Below are positions 35,354-45,200 of a stretch of DNA of 64,000 bases, one piece after another. The DNA is from SLJM01 sp964415785 (GTDB lineage: Bacteria; Myxococcota_A; Bradymonadia; Bradymonadales; Bradymonadaceae), in contig CAYQBU010000001.1 in assembly GCA_964415785.1 (NCBI GenBank), positions 1 through 64,000 of the forward strand, given 5' to 3'. Numbering within the stretch: the stretch's first letter is position 1; each line of letters starts with the position of its first letter. The translations under genes and the position numbers were made by a program. The notes under the pieces are model-generated. The model had not been told where the DNA came from, ran no database searches, and was given only the letters and a program-made list of their open reading frames with translations.

Positions 35354-37096
35354 GAGCTCCCGTCGCACGGCCTTCGCAAACGCCGACGCAAAATCGACCT
35401 CTGTTTCACGGGAATCCAAAAACGGGTTCATCACGCACAGTCGAATCAGCGTCAATTCCTCCACGTCTACCTTCCCACCCCACTGGCCGACGAAGCGATC
35501 GCAGAGCGCATCGTACTCCTGCCACCGAAGGGTGGTTCGCGAGACGAAAAATGCCCCGTTTTCCTCCGGGGAAAACGCTTCGTAGAGGCGCTGACTTCGG
35601 CGGTTGACCACGCTCACCGCCTCGCCTTCCCCGGCCACGCAGAAGGCCAGGATATTGGTCGACGGATCGATGGCCCGAACGCCGATGCCCGATTCCTCCA
35701 GGGCCTCCTGAACCCGTTTTCGGGCTTGAATGGTCCTCGCCAGGATCCGGCCGTACCCATCGGCGTCCAACCCGATAGTCTCCGCCGTCAGCCACGTCGC
35801 CACCGCTCCCGCCGCCGACCGCGACCCCTCGATGGTCTCCGGGCCTCGATCCGTGCCCTTCTCAAAGGCCAGGTAGGGCGCATCCACACCTCCCACGAAA
35901 TAGTCGCGCCCATCGGCCACCACGATCGCCCCCGACGAATAGGGTACATAGCCCAGCTTGTGGGGATCCATGGTCACCGATTGCGCCCGTCCCATCGCCT
36001 CCAGGGCGCTGCACACCCCGGCGCGCATGACGCAATCGGGCGCTCGCCCACAGATATTGGCCGCGAAAAATCCTCCATAGGCGGCATCCACATGGTGGTA
36101 AATCGACAACCCCTCCTCTTGCTCATAGTGCTCCAACAGGTCTGCGATCCGATCCACGGGATCAAACGTCCCCAGCTCCGTCGTCCCCGCCACCGACACC
36201 ACCATCAGGATGGGCCGCCCCGCATCACGGGCCTCCTCTATGCGTGCTTTCAGAGCATCGAGGCGCATCCGACCCCGCTCGTCGAGCTCCACGGACCAGA
36301 ACGCCTCCTTGCCCAGCCCCATCAACTCCACCCCCTTGACCCAGGAATAATGCTTGTTGCCCGGCACCAGCACCACGGGACCCCCGTAGCGCTCCTGGAA
36401 GACCTCCTCGAACCACCGCGCCATCGCCAGCGGATGATCCGCAACCCCCGCCGGTAACGTCGGCTCAACCCCCTGGCCACAGAGCTCATCGTAGGCCTCC
36501 CACCCCAGGTGGGCCGCCTCTACCATCGACAGCTCCCTGTTGCCCGCCAGACGACCATTGGCGCCGGCGATCATCCAGCGCCGAAGCCGCTTCCTGGCAC
36601 GCACCATCGCCTCGAAATTGGCCACCGTTCCCCCACTTGTGAAATGCCCCTGGCTTTCCCCCTCGATCCCCAGCATCTGGCCCAGCCGTGCGATCGCCTC
36701 GTCCTCCAACTTTACCCCCACCCGCGACGACTCCCCACCGATATTATTGGGGTTGTGCAGCACCGTGATCAGATGACCCACCATTGCCGGCATCGAGGTC
36801 TCCGAGAACATATGGCCGATATAGCGCGGCGAAAACTTCGGCACTTCCCCCTCGAAGCGCTCCACCACCTCGGCGACTTTTTCCTCAAAGCGCTTTCGCT
36901 GCCCCTTAAAGGCCGCCGTCTCCTGATCAGCCCTCGAGATCGCCTCCCCATCTTCCGGGTACACGTCGCGGCGCCAATCCACGTACCGGCGCACCACCTC
37001 GGCCACCACCTCCCCAAACCAGGACCCATTTTCCGCCTGGGGCCCCAGGAAAAAACTCTTCAACCCGATCTCTTCTGGCGCACATCCTTTCGACAT
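35312..37096 (-). CDS. PLP-dependent group II amino-acid decarboxylase
   Basis: A 594-aa enzyme of the glutamate/aromatic amino-acid decarboxylase family. Visible motifs are HFTSGGTVANFEAM (substrate and PLP phosphate region), YHHVDAAYGGFF (Asp pairs with the PLP ring) and SVTMDPHKLGYVPYSSGA (Lys forms the PLP Schiff base). It is longer than GadB (about 466 aa) and closer to bacterial Glu/Asp decarboxylase-like proteins; the substrate is not determinable. The ATG at 37096 has an SD-like AGGAATGAG; the frame is open to a GTG at 37135. Its 3' end overlaps the convergent lipoprotein gene by 42 bases. Confidence 0.85.
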   Translation of the reverse strand: MSKGCAPEEIGLKSFFLGPQAENGSWFGEVVAEVVRRYVDWRRDVYPEDGEAISRADQETAAFKGQRKRFEEKVAEVVERFEGEVPKFSPRYIGHMFSETSMPAMVGHLITVLHNPNNIGGESSRVGVKLEDEAIARLGQMLGIEGESQGHFTSGGTVANFEAMVRARKRLRRWMIAGANGRLAGNRELSMVEAAHLGWEAYDELCGQGVEPTLPAGVADHPLAMARWFEEVFQERYGGPVVLVPGNKHYSWVKGVELMGLGKEAFWSVELDERGRMRLDALKARIEEARDAGRPILMVVSVAGTTELGTFDPVDRIADLLEHYEQEEGLSIYHHVDAAYGGFFAANICGRAPDCVMRAGVCSALEAMGRAQSVTMDPHKLGYVPYSSGAIVVADGRDYFVGGVDAPYLAFEKGTDRGPETIEGSRSAAGAVATWLTAETIGLDADGYGRILARTIQARKRVQEALEESGIGVRAIDPSTNILAFCVAGEGEAVSVVNRRSQRLYEAFSPEENGAFFVSRTTLRWQEYDALCDRFVGQWGGKVDVEELTLIRLCVMNPFLDSRETEVDFASAFAKAVRRELSKVEGLETGTSVA

Positions 37097-37227
37097 ATTC
37101 TCATTCCTCGATCTAATTGAACCTGTTTCCACCACACCGAACCTGGCTTCTGCGGCGCACCTTGTGCACCTCCCACATCAACAACGCAAAACCTGCAGAC
37201 ACCATCACGTCCCGAAGAATTCCCAGT

Positions 37228-37272
37228 CCGGCTTCTGCATGAGACGTCTTCAGCGGCTCATGCAGAAGCCGG
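37228..37272 (-). terminator. Long hairpin terminator immediately after hemN
   Basis: A 16-bp perfect stem pairs CCGGCTTCTGCATGAG (37228-37243) with CTCATGCAGAAGCCGG (37257-37272) around a 13-nt loop. It begins 1-2 nt beyond the hemN stop. No long T run follows on either strand. It probably ends hemN transcription or protects its 3' end and insulates the decarboxylase gene. Confidence 0.6.
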
Positions 37273-37273
37273 G

Positions 37274-38638
37274 CTAAATCGTCTTCGAAAACTTTTGGCG
37301 CTCCGGGGCCAGGTGGGCATCAAAGGGCATGCAAATATTTCGCAGCAACAGACGTCCCCTGGAGGTCACGTCGATCCCCTGCTCATCGATCTCCACCAAC
37401 CCGTCCGCTTCCATTGGCGCCAGCGCTTTCAAGCCCTCTTCAAAATAGTGCTTCACATCGACGCCCAACCGCTCGCTCATCGCCTCAAAATCGACCCGCG
37501 CCTCGCACATCAAACTCATGATCCAGGCCCGTCGGCGCCGATCGTCATCGCTGAGCAAATAGGCCTTATAATTGGGAAAATCCTCCTCGTAGACCGCCTC
37601 CTGGTAGGCGTCCAACTCCTTTGGGTTCTGGAGGTACATATCCCCAATCTGCGAGATCGCCGACATCCCAAAGCCGTAGATATCGACCCCCGCAAGCGTT
37701 GAATAGCCCTGGAAGTTTCGCCTCAGCGTCCCTTCCCGATAGGCCCGCGCCAACTCATTATCCTCCCGGGCATAATGATCCATACCGATATACAGGTAAC
37801 CCTCATCGGTCAGCCGCTCCACAATATGCTTTTGCATCGCCAGCTTCGCCTCCGGCCCCGGCAGAGCTTCTCTCTCCAACAGCTTCTGCGCCGGCTTAAT
37901 CCACGGCACATGGGCGTAGGTATAGATCGCAAACCGGTCCGGCCGAAGCTCCAGCACCTCGCTCAACGTCCGATCAAAGGATTCCACCGTCTGATGCGGA
38001 AGCCCATAGATCAAATCGATATTGAGCGAATCGATCCCCTCCTCCCGAAGCCACCGCACCACCTTGCGGGTCTGCTCAAAGGGCTGAATGCGATTGACCG
38101 CCTTCTGCACCTTCTCATCATTGTCCTGCACCCCCAGCGACGCCCGCGTAAACCCCGCATCGCCCAGCGCCTCCACATGTGCTCGACGCAGTCGCCTGGG
38201 ATCGATCTCGATGCCCACCTCCGCTTCCTCCGACACCTCAAAATAGTCCTCGATCCACGCCCCCATCCTTCGTATCTGCTCCGGCTCCAAATACGTCGGC
38301 GTCCCCCCACCAAAATGAATCTGCACCACCTCTCGACCCTCCCCAATCCACCCCGACTTGCGCCGCATCTCCTCGTGCAGCGCCTCCAAATAGGGCTCGC
38401 TCTGCGCCGGATTCCTCGTGATCACCTTCGTGCATCCACAATACCAGCACAGCGTCTGGCAAAACGGGATATGAAAATATAGCGACAGCGGCCCTCCCCC
38501 CTCCTGGTTGGCCCGCACCGCCTCCTCCACCTGCTCGCGCCCCACGTCCTCCCGAAAATTGGGCGCCGTCGGATACGACGTATACCGCGGCCCCGGCACA
38601 TCATATTTGCGAATCAAATCCAGCTCCACACGCCTCAT
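37274..38638 (-). CDS. hemN: Oxygen-independent coproporphyrinogen III oxidase HemN
   Basis: A 454-aa radical SAM enzyme that decarboxylates coproporphyrinogen III to protoporphyrinogen IX without oxygen. The iron-sulfur motif is CQTLCWYCGC (CxxxCxxC plus the extra Cys typical of true HemN). VQIHFGGGTPTYL and NIDLIYGLPHQT are further family motifs. The N-terminal KYDVPGPRYTSYPTAP distinguishes HemN from HemW-like proteins. The ATG at 38638 has a near-perfect AGGAGG SD. It suggests haem synthesis under low oxygen. Confidence 0.93.
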   Translation of the reverse strand: MRRVELDLIRKYDVPGPRYTSYPTAPNFREDVGREQVEEAVRANQEGGGPLSLYFHIPFCQTLCWYCGCTKVITRNPAQSEPYLEALHEEMRRKSGWIGEGREVVQIHFGGGTPTYLEPEQIRRMGAWIEDYFEVSEEAEVGIEIDPRRLRRAHVEALGDAGFTRASLGVQDNDEKVQKAVNRIQPFEQTRKVVRWLREEGIDSLNIDLIYGLPHQTVESFDRTLSEVLELRPDRFAIYTYAHVPWIKPAQKLLEREALPGPEAKLAMQKHIVERLTDEGYLYIGMDHYAREDNELARAYREGTLRRNFQGYSTLAGVDIYGFGMSAISQIGDMYLQNPKELDAYQEAVYEEDFPNYKAYLLSDDDRRRRAWIMSLMCEARVDFEAMSERLGVDVKHYFEEGLKALAPMEADGLVEIDEQGIDVTSRGRLLLRNICMPFDAHLAPERQKFSKTI

Positions 38639-39012
38639 CACAACCTCCTGACCTTCTGTCCAGACACCTCTTCACCCACCTCCGAAATGCAAATCCCATA
38701 CCCACCTAATCCACCCTGGGTGCCAAGCCCTTCCAATCCGCCGTTCACGCCACACTCGACCCCGCACACCCCATTTTTTTTGGAATTTTTCAGTATTTAT
38801 TCAAAACACCATCCGTTCCATTGCGCACATCTTCGCCCACCCCTCACCACCCCCATCGAATTCCAGTCTGATTAAATCTTTTCCATCCTACTAAAACCCT
38901 GACCGACCTGGGCGCGCACCTCGGCGTCTTTGGCGTCTGCGCGCTCTGGCGAGGCCGCGAGTGCTCTGCCACACCATTTCCCCCCGGTCCCATTGGCGGT
39001 CGCTCTGAGCGC
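38639..39012. other. Intergenic region between hemN and Y1 transposase
   Basis: 374 bases without a convincing gene. An AT-rich block (about 38766-38880) probably carries the hemN promoter on the minus strand, but no clear -35/-10 pair or FNR palindrome was recognised. The part nearer the transposase is GC-rich and contains an inverted repeat at 38912-38944 with an internal GGCGTCT direct repeat. Confidence 0.5.
38912..38944. repeat. Inverted repeat downstream of Y1 transposase
   Basis: GCGCGCA (38912-38918) pairs with TGCGCGC (38938-38944). The 19-nt loop contains GGCGTCTTTGGCGTCT, a direct repeat of GGCGTCT. It lies about 70 bases beyond the transposase stop. It could be a terminator or the kind of palindrome that REP-associated transposases bind. 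Confidence 0.4.
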
Positions 39013-39984
39013 CTATGTTCCTTTATCGCTTGTCGCCACGCACTGATACATCACGATCGGGTCATCGGCGCGCTGCCGGTGGCAATCGACCATCTCTTGT
39101 TGGCGTAGATCGACCGTTCCGCATGGAAAAATCGCGTGGAGTCGCTTTTGTAAACGCTCTCGCTGCTGGTCGTAATTTTCGATAAACACCCGCATTTGCT
39201 CGGTCACCAGGGCCAGTTGTTTTTTGGTATCTGTGCGAAACCGTGGGCACGGCCCATTTTCAACGCCTTTGTTGGGTGACTCCCAGATCGGAACTTCACA
39301 GACCGCTTCGGCGCCCATGACCTCTTCGCCGCGCTCTCGGCGACAGCGCCGATAATACGCCTCCAATTGGCGGATCCATTCGTTGGCCAGCGCCCGCGCC
39401 TCCTCGATGGGCATATCCCGAAGAAACGGAGGTGGCTCGACGCGATACTCGATTTTGTCGGGACCACCCAACGCGCTGTAGTGGGCCATGGGGCGATGGG
39501 CCACCCGGGTCTTTCCCCAATCGTCGGGCAGCAGCATAAACCCGGGCCAATCCCGGACCTTGTCGACGAGCCCGGCCTTCACGGGGTTGAGCCAAATATA
39601 GAGCAACTCCCACCAGGTCGTCGCCGCCCCCACCAGATCCGTATCCCCGTAGGCGCTCTCCGTGGGACCGCACCGCTTCCTCTCCCTGGTCCACATCGGC
39701 CAGGCCAGGTCGTAGTAGGGCTTGAGGCGCCGCGTCGTCTCGCGAGCCATATCGCGCATAAAATGACTGCGATCCCCTCGCACATCACGCGTGCAGATAT
39801 GGAGGTGGTTGGTCATCGCCATAAACGCCAGCATCTCCTGGCCGCTTAAGGTCGCCGCCTTTGCCATTTCGTATTCCAACACCCGGTTGGTGTAATCGCC
39901 AGGGCGAAGATGAAACTGCCCCTCGTGGCATCGCCGCGTCAGATGGCATACCGCTTTGGGTCGATGGCATTTCTGGACCACCAT
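39013..39984 (-). CDS. Y1 (IS200/RayT-like) transposase
   Basis: A 323-aa HUH-type single-strand transposase. The family's H-x-H metal motif appears as TNHLHICTRD (about 58-67). The N-terminal RPKAVCHLTRRCHEGQFHL matches the start of REP-associated tyrosine transposases (the family pattern is HVTxRc...fLRP). An extended C-terminal half of unknown function is present (about 180-323), with a Tyr-rich, Arg/Glu-rich region. A good GGAGG SD precedes the ATG. It is solitary: no TnpB and no recognisable IS ends. Such domesticated transposases process scattered REP palindromes; whether this genome has them cannot be judged here. Confidence 0.8.
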   Translation of the reverse strand: MVVQKCHRPKAVCHLTRRCHEGQFHLRPGDYTNRVLEYEMAKAATLSGQEMLAFMAMTNHLHICTRDVRGDRSHFMRDMARETTRRLKPYYDLAWPMWTRERKRCGPTESAYGDTDLVGAATTWWELLYIWLNPVKAGLVDKVRDWPGFMLLPDDWGKTRVAHRPMAHYSALGGPDKIEYRVEPPPFLRDMPIEEARALANEWIRQLEAYYRRCRRERGEEVMGAEAVCEVPIWESPNKGVENGPCPRFRTDTKKQLALVTEQMRVFIENYDQQRERLQKRLHAIFPCGTVDLRQQEMVDCHRQRADDPIVMYQCVATSDKGT

Positions 39985-40181
39985 GATCGCCTCCCCATCG
40001 CTTGGTTCACTCCGTTTTTGGACTCCTTTGGACTCCCCTCCGTTATCGCCTATGAATCGCCGATCGTTTCGTCGCCGCCTGCCCCTCAGCGATCAGCAAA
40101 CGTCGACTGCAGCTCCGTAGCCCGGCAGGCCTTCGGACTTTCTATTCCTGCCCTGTGACGTTGCTCTGTTTTCCCAGACAT

Positions 40182-40895
40182 TCAAATCCAGCCCAATCCC
40201 ACCACGAAAAAGACGGCCGCCCCCACCAATCCATGGGACACCGTCACCCCCACCAGACTGCGCTGGCGCTCGTACATCCAGCCCCAAAAAACCCCGATGG
40301 GCACCGTCATCAGAGCAAACCAGAGCGATACGTGCAGATGAAGCACACTGAAGACCGCCGCCGATCCCAAAATCGCAACCCAACGCCCCTGTGAGCCCCC
40401 AACACCGCGCCGGAGTGTGCTCTGAATCACCCCATGGATCACCACCTTTTGCGCTCCGATCATCGCCAGGTACAGCGCCGCATAGGCCATCGTCCCCGTC
40501 CACCCATGCCACTGAATCACCTCCTGCACCGACCATATTTCCTCCCCCGCAACCTCCGGCCACCGCACCGTCCCCACCCATTTGATGGCCACGCAGCCCA
40601 CCACCCAGGGCACCGTCATCACCATTGATTCCCACACATCGCGCTTCCACCGCCCCCACCGAAACCCAAACGCCTCCGCCCCCCGCCCGCTGCCACGCAT
40701 CAACCCGATCCCCACCGCCATTCCCGCCACCTGCATGGGCACACTGATCCACGCCGTATGCTCTCGCACCACCTCCGGCATCTGCCCCAGAGCGGCCAGC
40801 ACCACCGCGTAAAGGCTCAACCCCACGGCCAGCGCCAATCCCAACCACCGCAATTCTCGCCTATCCCGCTCCTCGATGTCGCGCCCAACTCTCAT
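40182..40895 (-). CDS. CPBP-like integral membrane protein with degenerate protease motif
   Basis: A 237-aa membrane protein with six to seven hydrophobic segments. The spacing of motifs fits the CPBP/CAAX-protease (ABI) family: a first motif AQKVVIHGVIQS, a second AVFSVLHLHVSLW and a third VTVSHGLVGAAVF. In active members the first motif is EExxxRG. Here the two catalytic Glu are replaced by Gln-Lys and Arg by His, while the later His residues remain. Proteolytic activity is therefore doubtful; a binding or pseudoenzyme role is possible. The ATG at 40895 is preferred over a TTG at 40910. Divergent from the DUF429-like gene. Confidence 0.65.
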   Translation of the reverse strand: MRVGRDIEERDRRELRWLGLALAVGLSLYAVVLAALGQMPEVVREHTAWISVPMQVAGMAVGIGLMRGSGRGAEAFGFRWGRWKRDVWESMVMTVPWVVGCVAIKWVGTVRWPEVAGEEIWSVQEVIQWHGWTGTMAYAALYLAMIGAQKVVIHGVIQSTLRRGVGGSQGRWVAILGSAAVFSVLHLHVSLWFALMTVPIGVFWGWMYERQRSLVGVTVSHGLVGAAVFFVVGLGWI

Positions 40896-41010
40896 GTCCC
40901 CATCATCCAAGCCCCGACCCTACTTCGCAACCCCTTGCCAACCGCACTCCCGTTCCCACACTTTCCCCACCGACCTCGCCCCTTTCGCGTCTCTCAACCC
41001 CGTTTTGTCC

Positions 41011-41934
41011 ATGCATTTCCAACGCTTCATCGGCATCGACTGGTCCGGCGCCGCTACCGCCGACGACCGCGTCAACCTTCGCCTCGTCGAATCGGGCCCC
41101 CACCTCTCGACGCCTCGCGCCATCACTCCCCCGGAGTCGTCCCGCGCCAAGAACTGGACCCGCAACGAGGTCCGACGCTACCTTCTGGACGCCCTTCACC
41201 CCCACGCCCCCCGAACGCTCGTGGCCATCGACGCCGCCATCGGCTACCCCACCGGCGCCGCCTCCGCCATCTTTGACGCTTCCACCTTCTCCGACCTCGC
41301 CGCCACCGTCGCAAAGGGCCTGGCCGCCCATCCCGATCTCCCTTCCTATATCGACGCCCTCAACCTCCGCGCCGCCGCCCACCCCACCGGCGTCCCCTTC
41401 TTCTACCGCGGAAGCGATCTCCCCGACCGCTCCTGGCACCGCCCCCACCATCGTCCCCACAGCTTTTTTACCCACCACGGCATCGCCTACTACCGCCTGG
41501 TAGAGACCTTCGTCCCTGAGTCGCTAAGCCCCTTTTACATCGGCCCTGGCCCCATGGTCGCCTACCACGCCCTGACCGTTCTGCGTCTGATTCACCACCT
41601 CTTTGAGGCCCGTCAGCAGAGCACCGTCGACGTCGGCATCTGGCCCCTCGACCCCCACTGGTCCAACGCCAAACACCTCATCGCCGAATGCTACCCCTCG
41701 GCCCTTCCCCAGCCTCGCACCTCGCCCACCTCCAATAACCCCCACTACCTCGACGCCCTCACCATCGCCGACTGGCTCCACCACCTCTCCACCGACGACC
41801 TCAACGCGTTCCTCCACCTCGACAGCACCGATTCCCCGGCACCACTCCTCGAGGTCGCCACCAACGAGGGTTGGATCCTCGGCATCCCCCTTCCCCGCTC
41901 CCTGCCCTATTACTACGCCTTGAGCACTCGTTGA
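41011..41934 (+). CDS. DUF429-like protein (RNase H-type fold predicted)
   Basis: A 307-aa protein. The start FIGIDWSGAATADDRVNLRL, then LVAIDAAIGYP and a later LIAECYPSALPQ with a C-terminal LDALTIADW resemble DUF429-type proteins. These share an RNase H-like core with acidic residues at the ends of strands 1 and 4. The ATG at 41011 places the first core strand directly at the N-terminus; the upstream 45 codons are not protein-like. No neighbour suggests a pathway. Nuclease activity is a prediction from the family only. Confidence 0.65.
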   Translation: MHFQRFIGIDWSGAATADDRVNLRLVESGPHLSTPRAITPPESSRAKNWTRNEVRRYLLDALHPHAPRTLVAIDAAIGYPTGAASAIFDASTFSDLAATVAKGLAAHPDLPSYIDALNLRAAAHPTGVPFFYRGSDLPDRSWHRPHHRPHSFFTHHGIAYYRLVETFVPESLSPFYIGPGPMVAYHALTVLRLIHHLFEARQQSTVDVGIWPLDPHWSNAKHLIAECYPSALPQPRTSPTSNNPHYLDALTIADWLHHLSTDDLNAFLHLDSTDSPAPLLEVATNEGWILGIPLPRSLPYYYALSTR

Positions 41935-42107
41935 CGGTGCGTCTGACGCGTCGAGAACGTGCAGGAACGTCGTTGACGCTCGCTCGACGATACCTCCGGC
42001 ATCGCCTCGTCGCCGCTCTGATCTTCCACGTGTTCGCCAACCACGACCACCCCAAATCGATCACCCAACCTCCCTATTGAACCGTTGTCCTCGTCGCCCC
42101 CCCCGTA

Positions 42108-42136
42108 TTGACAAACTCACTATACCCTCATACCTT
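42108..42136 (+). promoter_or_regulatory. Sigma-70-like promoter of the giant surface protein gene
   Basis: TTGACA (42108-42113), a consensus -35, is followed after 17 bases by TACCTT (42131-42136), a -10 with the key TA...T positions. It lies about 130 bases before the ATG, leaving a long AT-rich leader. Confidence 0.5.
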
Positions 42137-42223
42137 ATATTCCGTATTTTACATATTTTTAATATTTAGCTCCATTTTATCTGGGTTTAACGCACCTGCA
42201 CCAGGCGATGGCGCATAGCTTAA

Positions 42224-42246
42224 AAATATCTGCATTAGTGATATTT
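42224..42246 (+). promoter_or_regulatory. Inverted repeat just before the SD
   Basis: AAATATC (42224-42230) and GATATTT (42240-42246) flank a 9-base centre. They lie 5 bases upstream of the GAGGAG SD. It could be an operator overlapping the leader or an RNA hairpin controlling ribosome access; no known riboswitch consensus fits. Confidence 0.4.
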
Positions 42247-42263
42247 AAGTAGAGGAGTACCTT

Positions 42264-45200
42264 ATGGACTGGTCGGCCAGACTTTCTTCCGCATTGATTT
42301 GCCTGCACAATCAGATGAAACGGCCCATGGCCGCCTTACTGGTCGCCTCCATCCTCGCCACCGCGATCCTCGGCATGTCGTCGACGGCCGCCGCTGGCGA
42401 CACAGCGGTCGGTGAATTCCGGGTCTCCAACTACGCCGGCAATTTCGAAAACAACAACTGGTTGTGGCGTGGCTATGCCTTCAGCGTCGCTCGCGAGACC
42501 GACGTCACCCATTTGTGGGGAGGCGCCGGTTCCAATTGCCCCCAATTCTTCGGCGCAATCTTTGACCTGACCTGGGATAACGATACTCCCGGAGATGGAA
42601 ACTTCACCATCGGTGATGTCCTCACCGAGGTGGAATGGGACACCAATCGCGATCCCGGCAACCCCCCTCAGGAAGAACAGGTCGAACTCGACGAAACTCT
42701 GACCCTGCAACCGGACCAATACTACTTTATCGGCCAGGGAAGGGGCATTGACTTCGGCAGCGGCTGTCACAACGCCACCCAATCCATCGATGTTGAAAAC
42801 CTCCAGATCGGTAGCCCCATCCTCGAGGAGTGGTATCCCAACGAAGACGCCGCCTATCAGCCCAGTGGTACCGGCGAGCCCTCAACCGTCGTGGGCACCA
42901 CGACGTCGAGTACGACCCCCATTCGCGTGCTCATGGGCTTTAGCTACGAAACCGACGTCACCGCCGCCGAGGTGGTCACCGGAGGTGCCCTGTCCACCGA
43001 CCCCGACGAAGCGATCGTCGAAGGTGACCTCATCGAAAGTGGGGCCTTTGAAGACAGCGACGAAACGACCCTGTATTTCGAGATCAGCGAAGACTTCAAT
43101 TTTGACGGTGGGACCACAGAATTGGTCCCCGCCAACCCCTTCACCGTGGAAGGTCCGTCTCAGGATATTCCCTTCTCCACGACCCTCGACGGCCTCGTCG
43201 ATGGCACGACCTATTATTACCGCGCCGTGGCCATCAACGAGGCCGCCCGCTCCACCGGCGAAACCGAGAGTTTCGTCCACGACGGAATCAACTTCGCCTC
43301 CACCGTCAGCGCTTCCGTTGAGCCCGTGGGCTCCGTCACTCCTAACGACGTCCCTGTGGACGACGGAGAGACGGCCACCTTCGCCGTCTCTGCGCCTTCG
43401 GATCACGTGATCGCTTACGACAATATCGGCGGCGACTGCCCCACCGACGGCGGCTCCTGGGATGGCGACACCTATACCACCCCCGCCATCAGCGACGACT
43501 GCTCCGTCCAATTCAATACCCTGCCAATCGCCGGGCTGGGGCTGACCGCAGAAATCAGCGACCACGATGATCAGGACGGCACGGGCTCCATTACTCGAGA
43601 TGACACGATCACTTTCCAGGCCACCGTCGAATACACCGGCGGCGCCAACATCGACGATCTGGAAGTGACCAGTTCGCCGACCTTGAACGTGGTCTCCGAC
43701 GACTGCAGCTCCACCACCCTCAGCACCGGCGACACCTGCCAAGTCACCTACGACTACGAGGTGACCTACGCCGATGGCCAATTCGGCATGTACCTCGCCG
43801 AATTCCAGGCCTCCTCCGATTTTGCCGAAGACATGGCCACCGACGACAAACTGGTGGTCATTGCCACTGACCTGTCCATCTCGGCACCGGCGCTGAGCAA
43901 CGACGCCACCCCCACGCTCACCGGCACCGCCTCCACTGAAGAGGGCGCCGAGGTCTACGTCACGGTCATGGACTCCGAAAGCCAGATCCAGACCTCCACG
44001 GCCACCGTCGACGAAAATGAAGAATTTGAGACCACCGTCACCGACGACCTCGCCGAGGGCACCTATTCGGCGGAGGTGAGCTTCGAAAACGATATCGGTC
44101 ACGTCTACACCGCCTTTGACTTCGGCATCATCGATCAGACCCCTCCCCCCCTGGCGGTGGAGAGCCCCCAGGGCTACATCAACGATCCCCTCCCCCTGGT
44201 CTACGGATTCACCGAGCCCAATGTGGACATGGCCATCGAAACCGACAATCAGACCATCACCTTCACCGCCGACTCTGCCGGCTATTGGCAATGGCAGCCC
44301 TCCGATGAACTCGATGATGGGACCTACTCATGGGATGTCTTCGCCACCGACACCGCTGGCAATACATCCACGGCGTCTGCCGACTTCACGGTCATCACCG
44401 AAGATCCCAATGCCGAGATCGACGTGCCCGTCGAGGGCTACGTGACCAACAACGCTCAGCTCGAATTCACGGGCACCGCCGACGCCGACACCACCGCCGT
44501 GTTGCACATCGACGGCGAGGACGTCTCCACGATGTCCATCGATAGCTCCGAGAGCTGGTCCTACACCCCCTCCGAAGATCTCGACGATGGGCCGCATCAG
44601 GCCTTTATGGTGGTCACCGACCTCGCCGGCAACAGCTACCAGACGCCGACGCGAAACTTCGAAATCGACACCCAGGCCCCGGCAGGCACCATCGAGTCGC
44701 CCGCCGACGGTCTCGTCACCAACGATCCACAGCCCGACATCTATGGCACCGCTGAAGCGGGCTCCACCGTCGAGGTCTTTCTCGACGGCGACAGCCTCGA
44801 TGTCGTCACCACCGACAGCAGCGGCTCCTGGTCCGCCCAATTTGGCGACGACCTCGACGAAGGGGTCTACGAACTCGACGCCACCGTCGAAGACGAGGCC
44901 GGCAACCAGAGCGTCATTGACGCCGTGGAATTCGAAATCGACATCACCGCCCCCTTCATCGCCATCACAACCCCTGAAGACGGCGCCGTCATGAACTCGA
45001 CGCCTCCCCAATTCGACGGACAATCCGAAGAAGATGCCCACATCGAGCTTCGCATCAACGGTGCCTCCATCGACACGGTGACCGCCGATAGCGACGACCT
45101 CTGGTCCTACGACTTGGAGGGCGAAATGCCCCTGGGAGACTACGAACTCCGGGCCACGGCCACCGACGAGGCCGGAAACTCCGCCGAGGCGACCCATGAA

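Larger units (their letters stand above)
41935..42263. other. Upstream region of the giant surface protein gene
   Basis: 329 bases without a gene. The first half is GC-rich and featureless. From about 42105 it becomes strikingly AT-rich, with a promoter-like TTGACA, and it ends with an inverted repeat and a GAGGAG SD. This is the strongest AT island in the window and marks an independently regulated gene. Confidence 0.55.

Noticed and set aside
38639..39990. Complete IS200-type element
   Set aside because: No TnpB, no left/right end hairpins in the expected positions and no copy elsewhere in the window; only the Y1 transposase and one nearby palindrome are seen.
42137..42263. Cyclic-di-GMP (GEMM) riboswitch upstream of the giant surface gene
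   Set aside because: The leader lacks the conserved GEMM core and tetraloop/receptor pattern; only an inverted repeat is seen.
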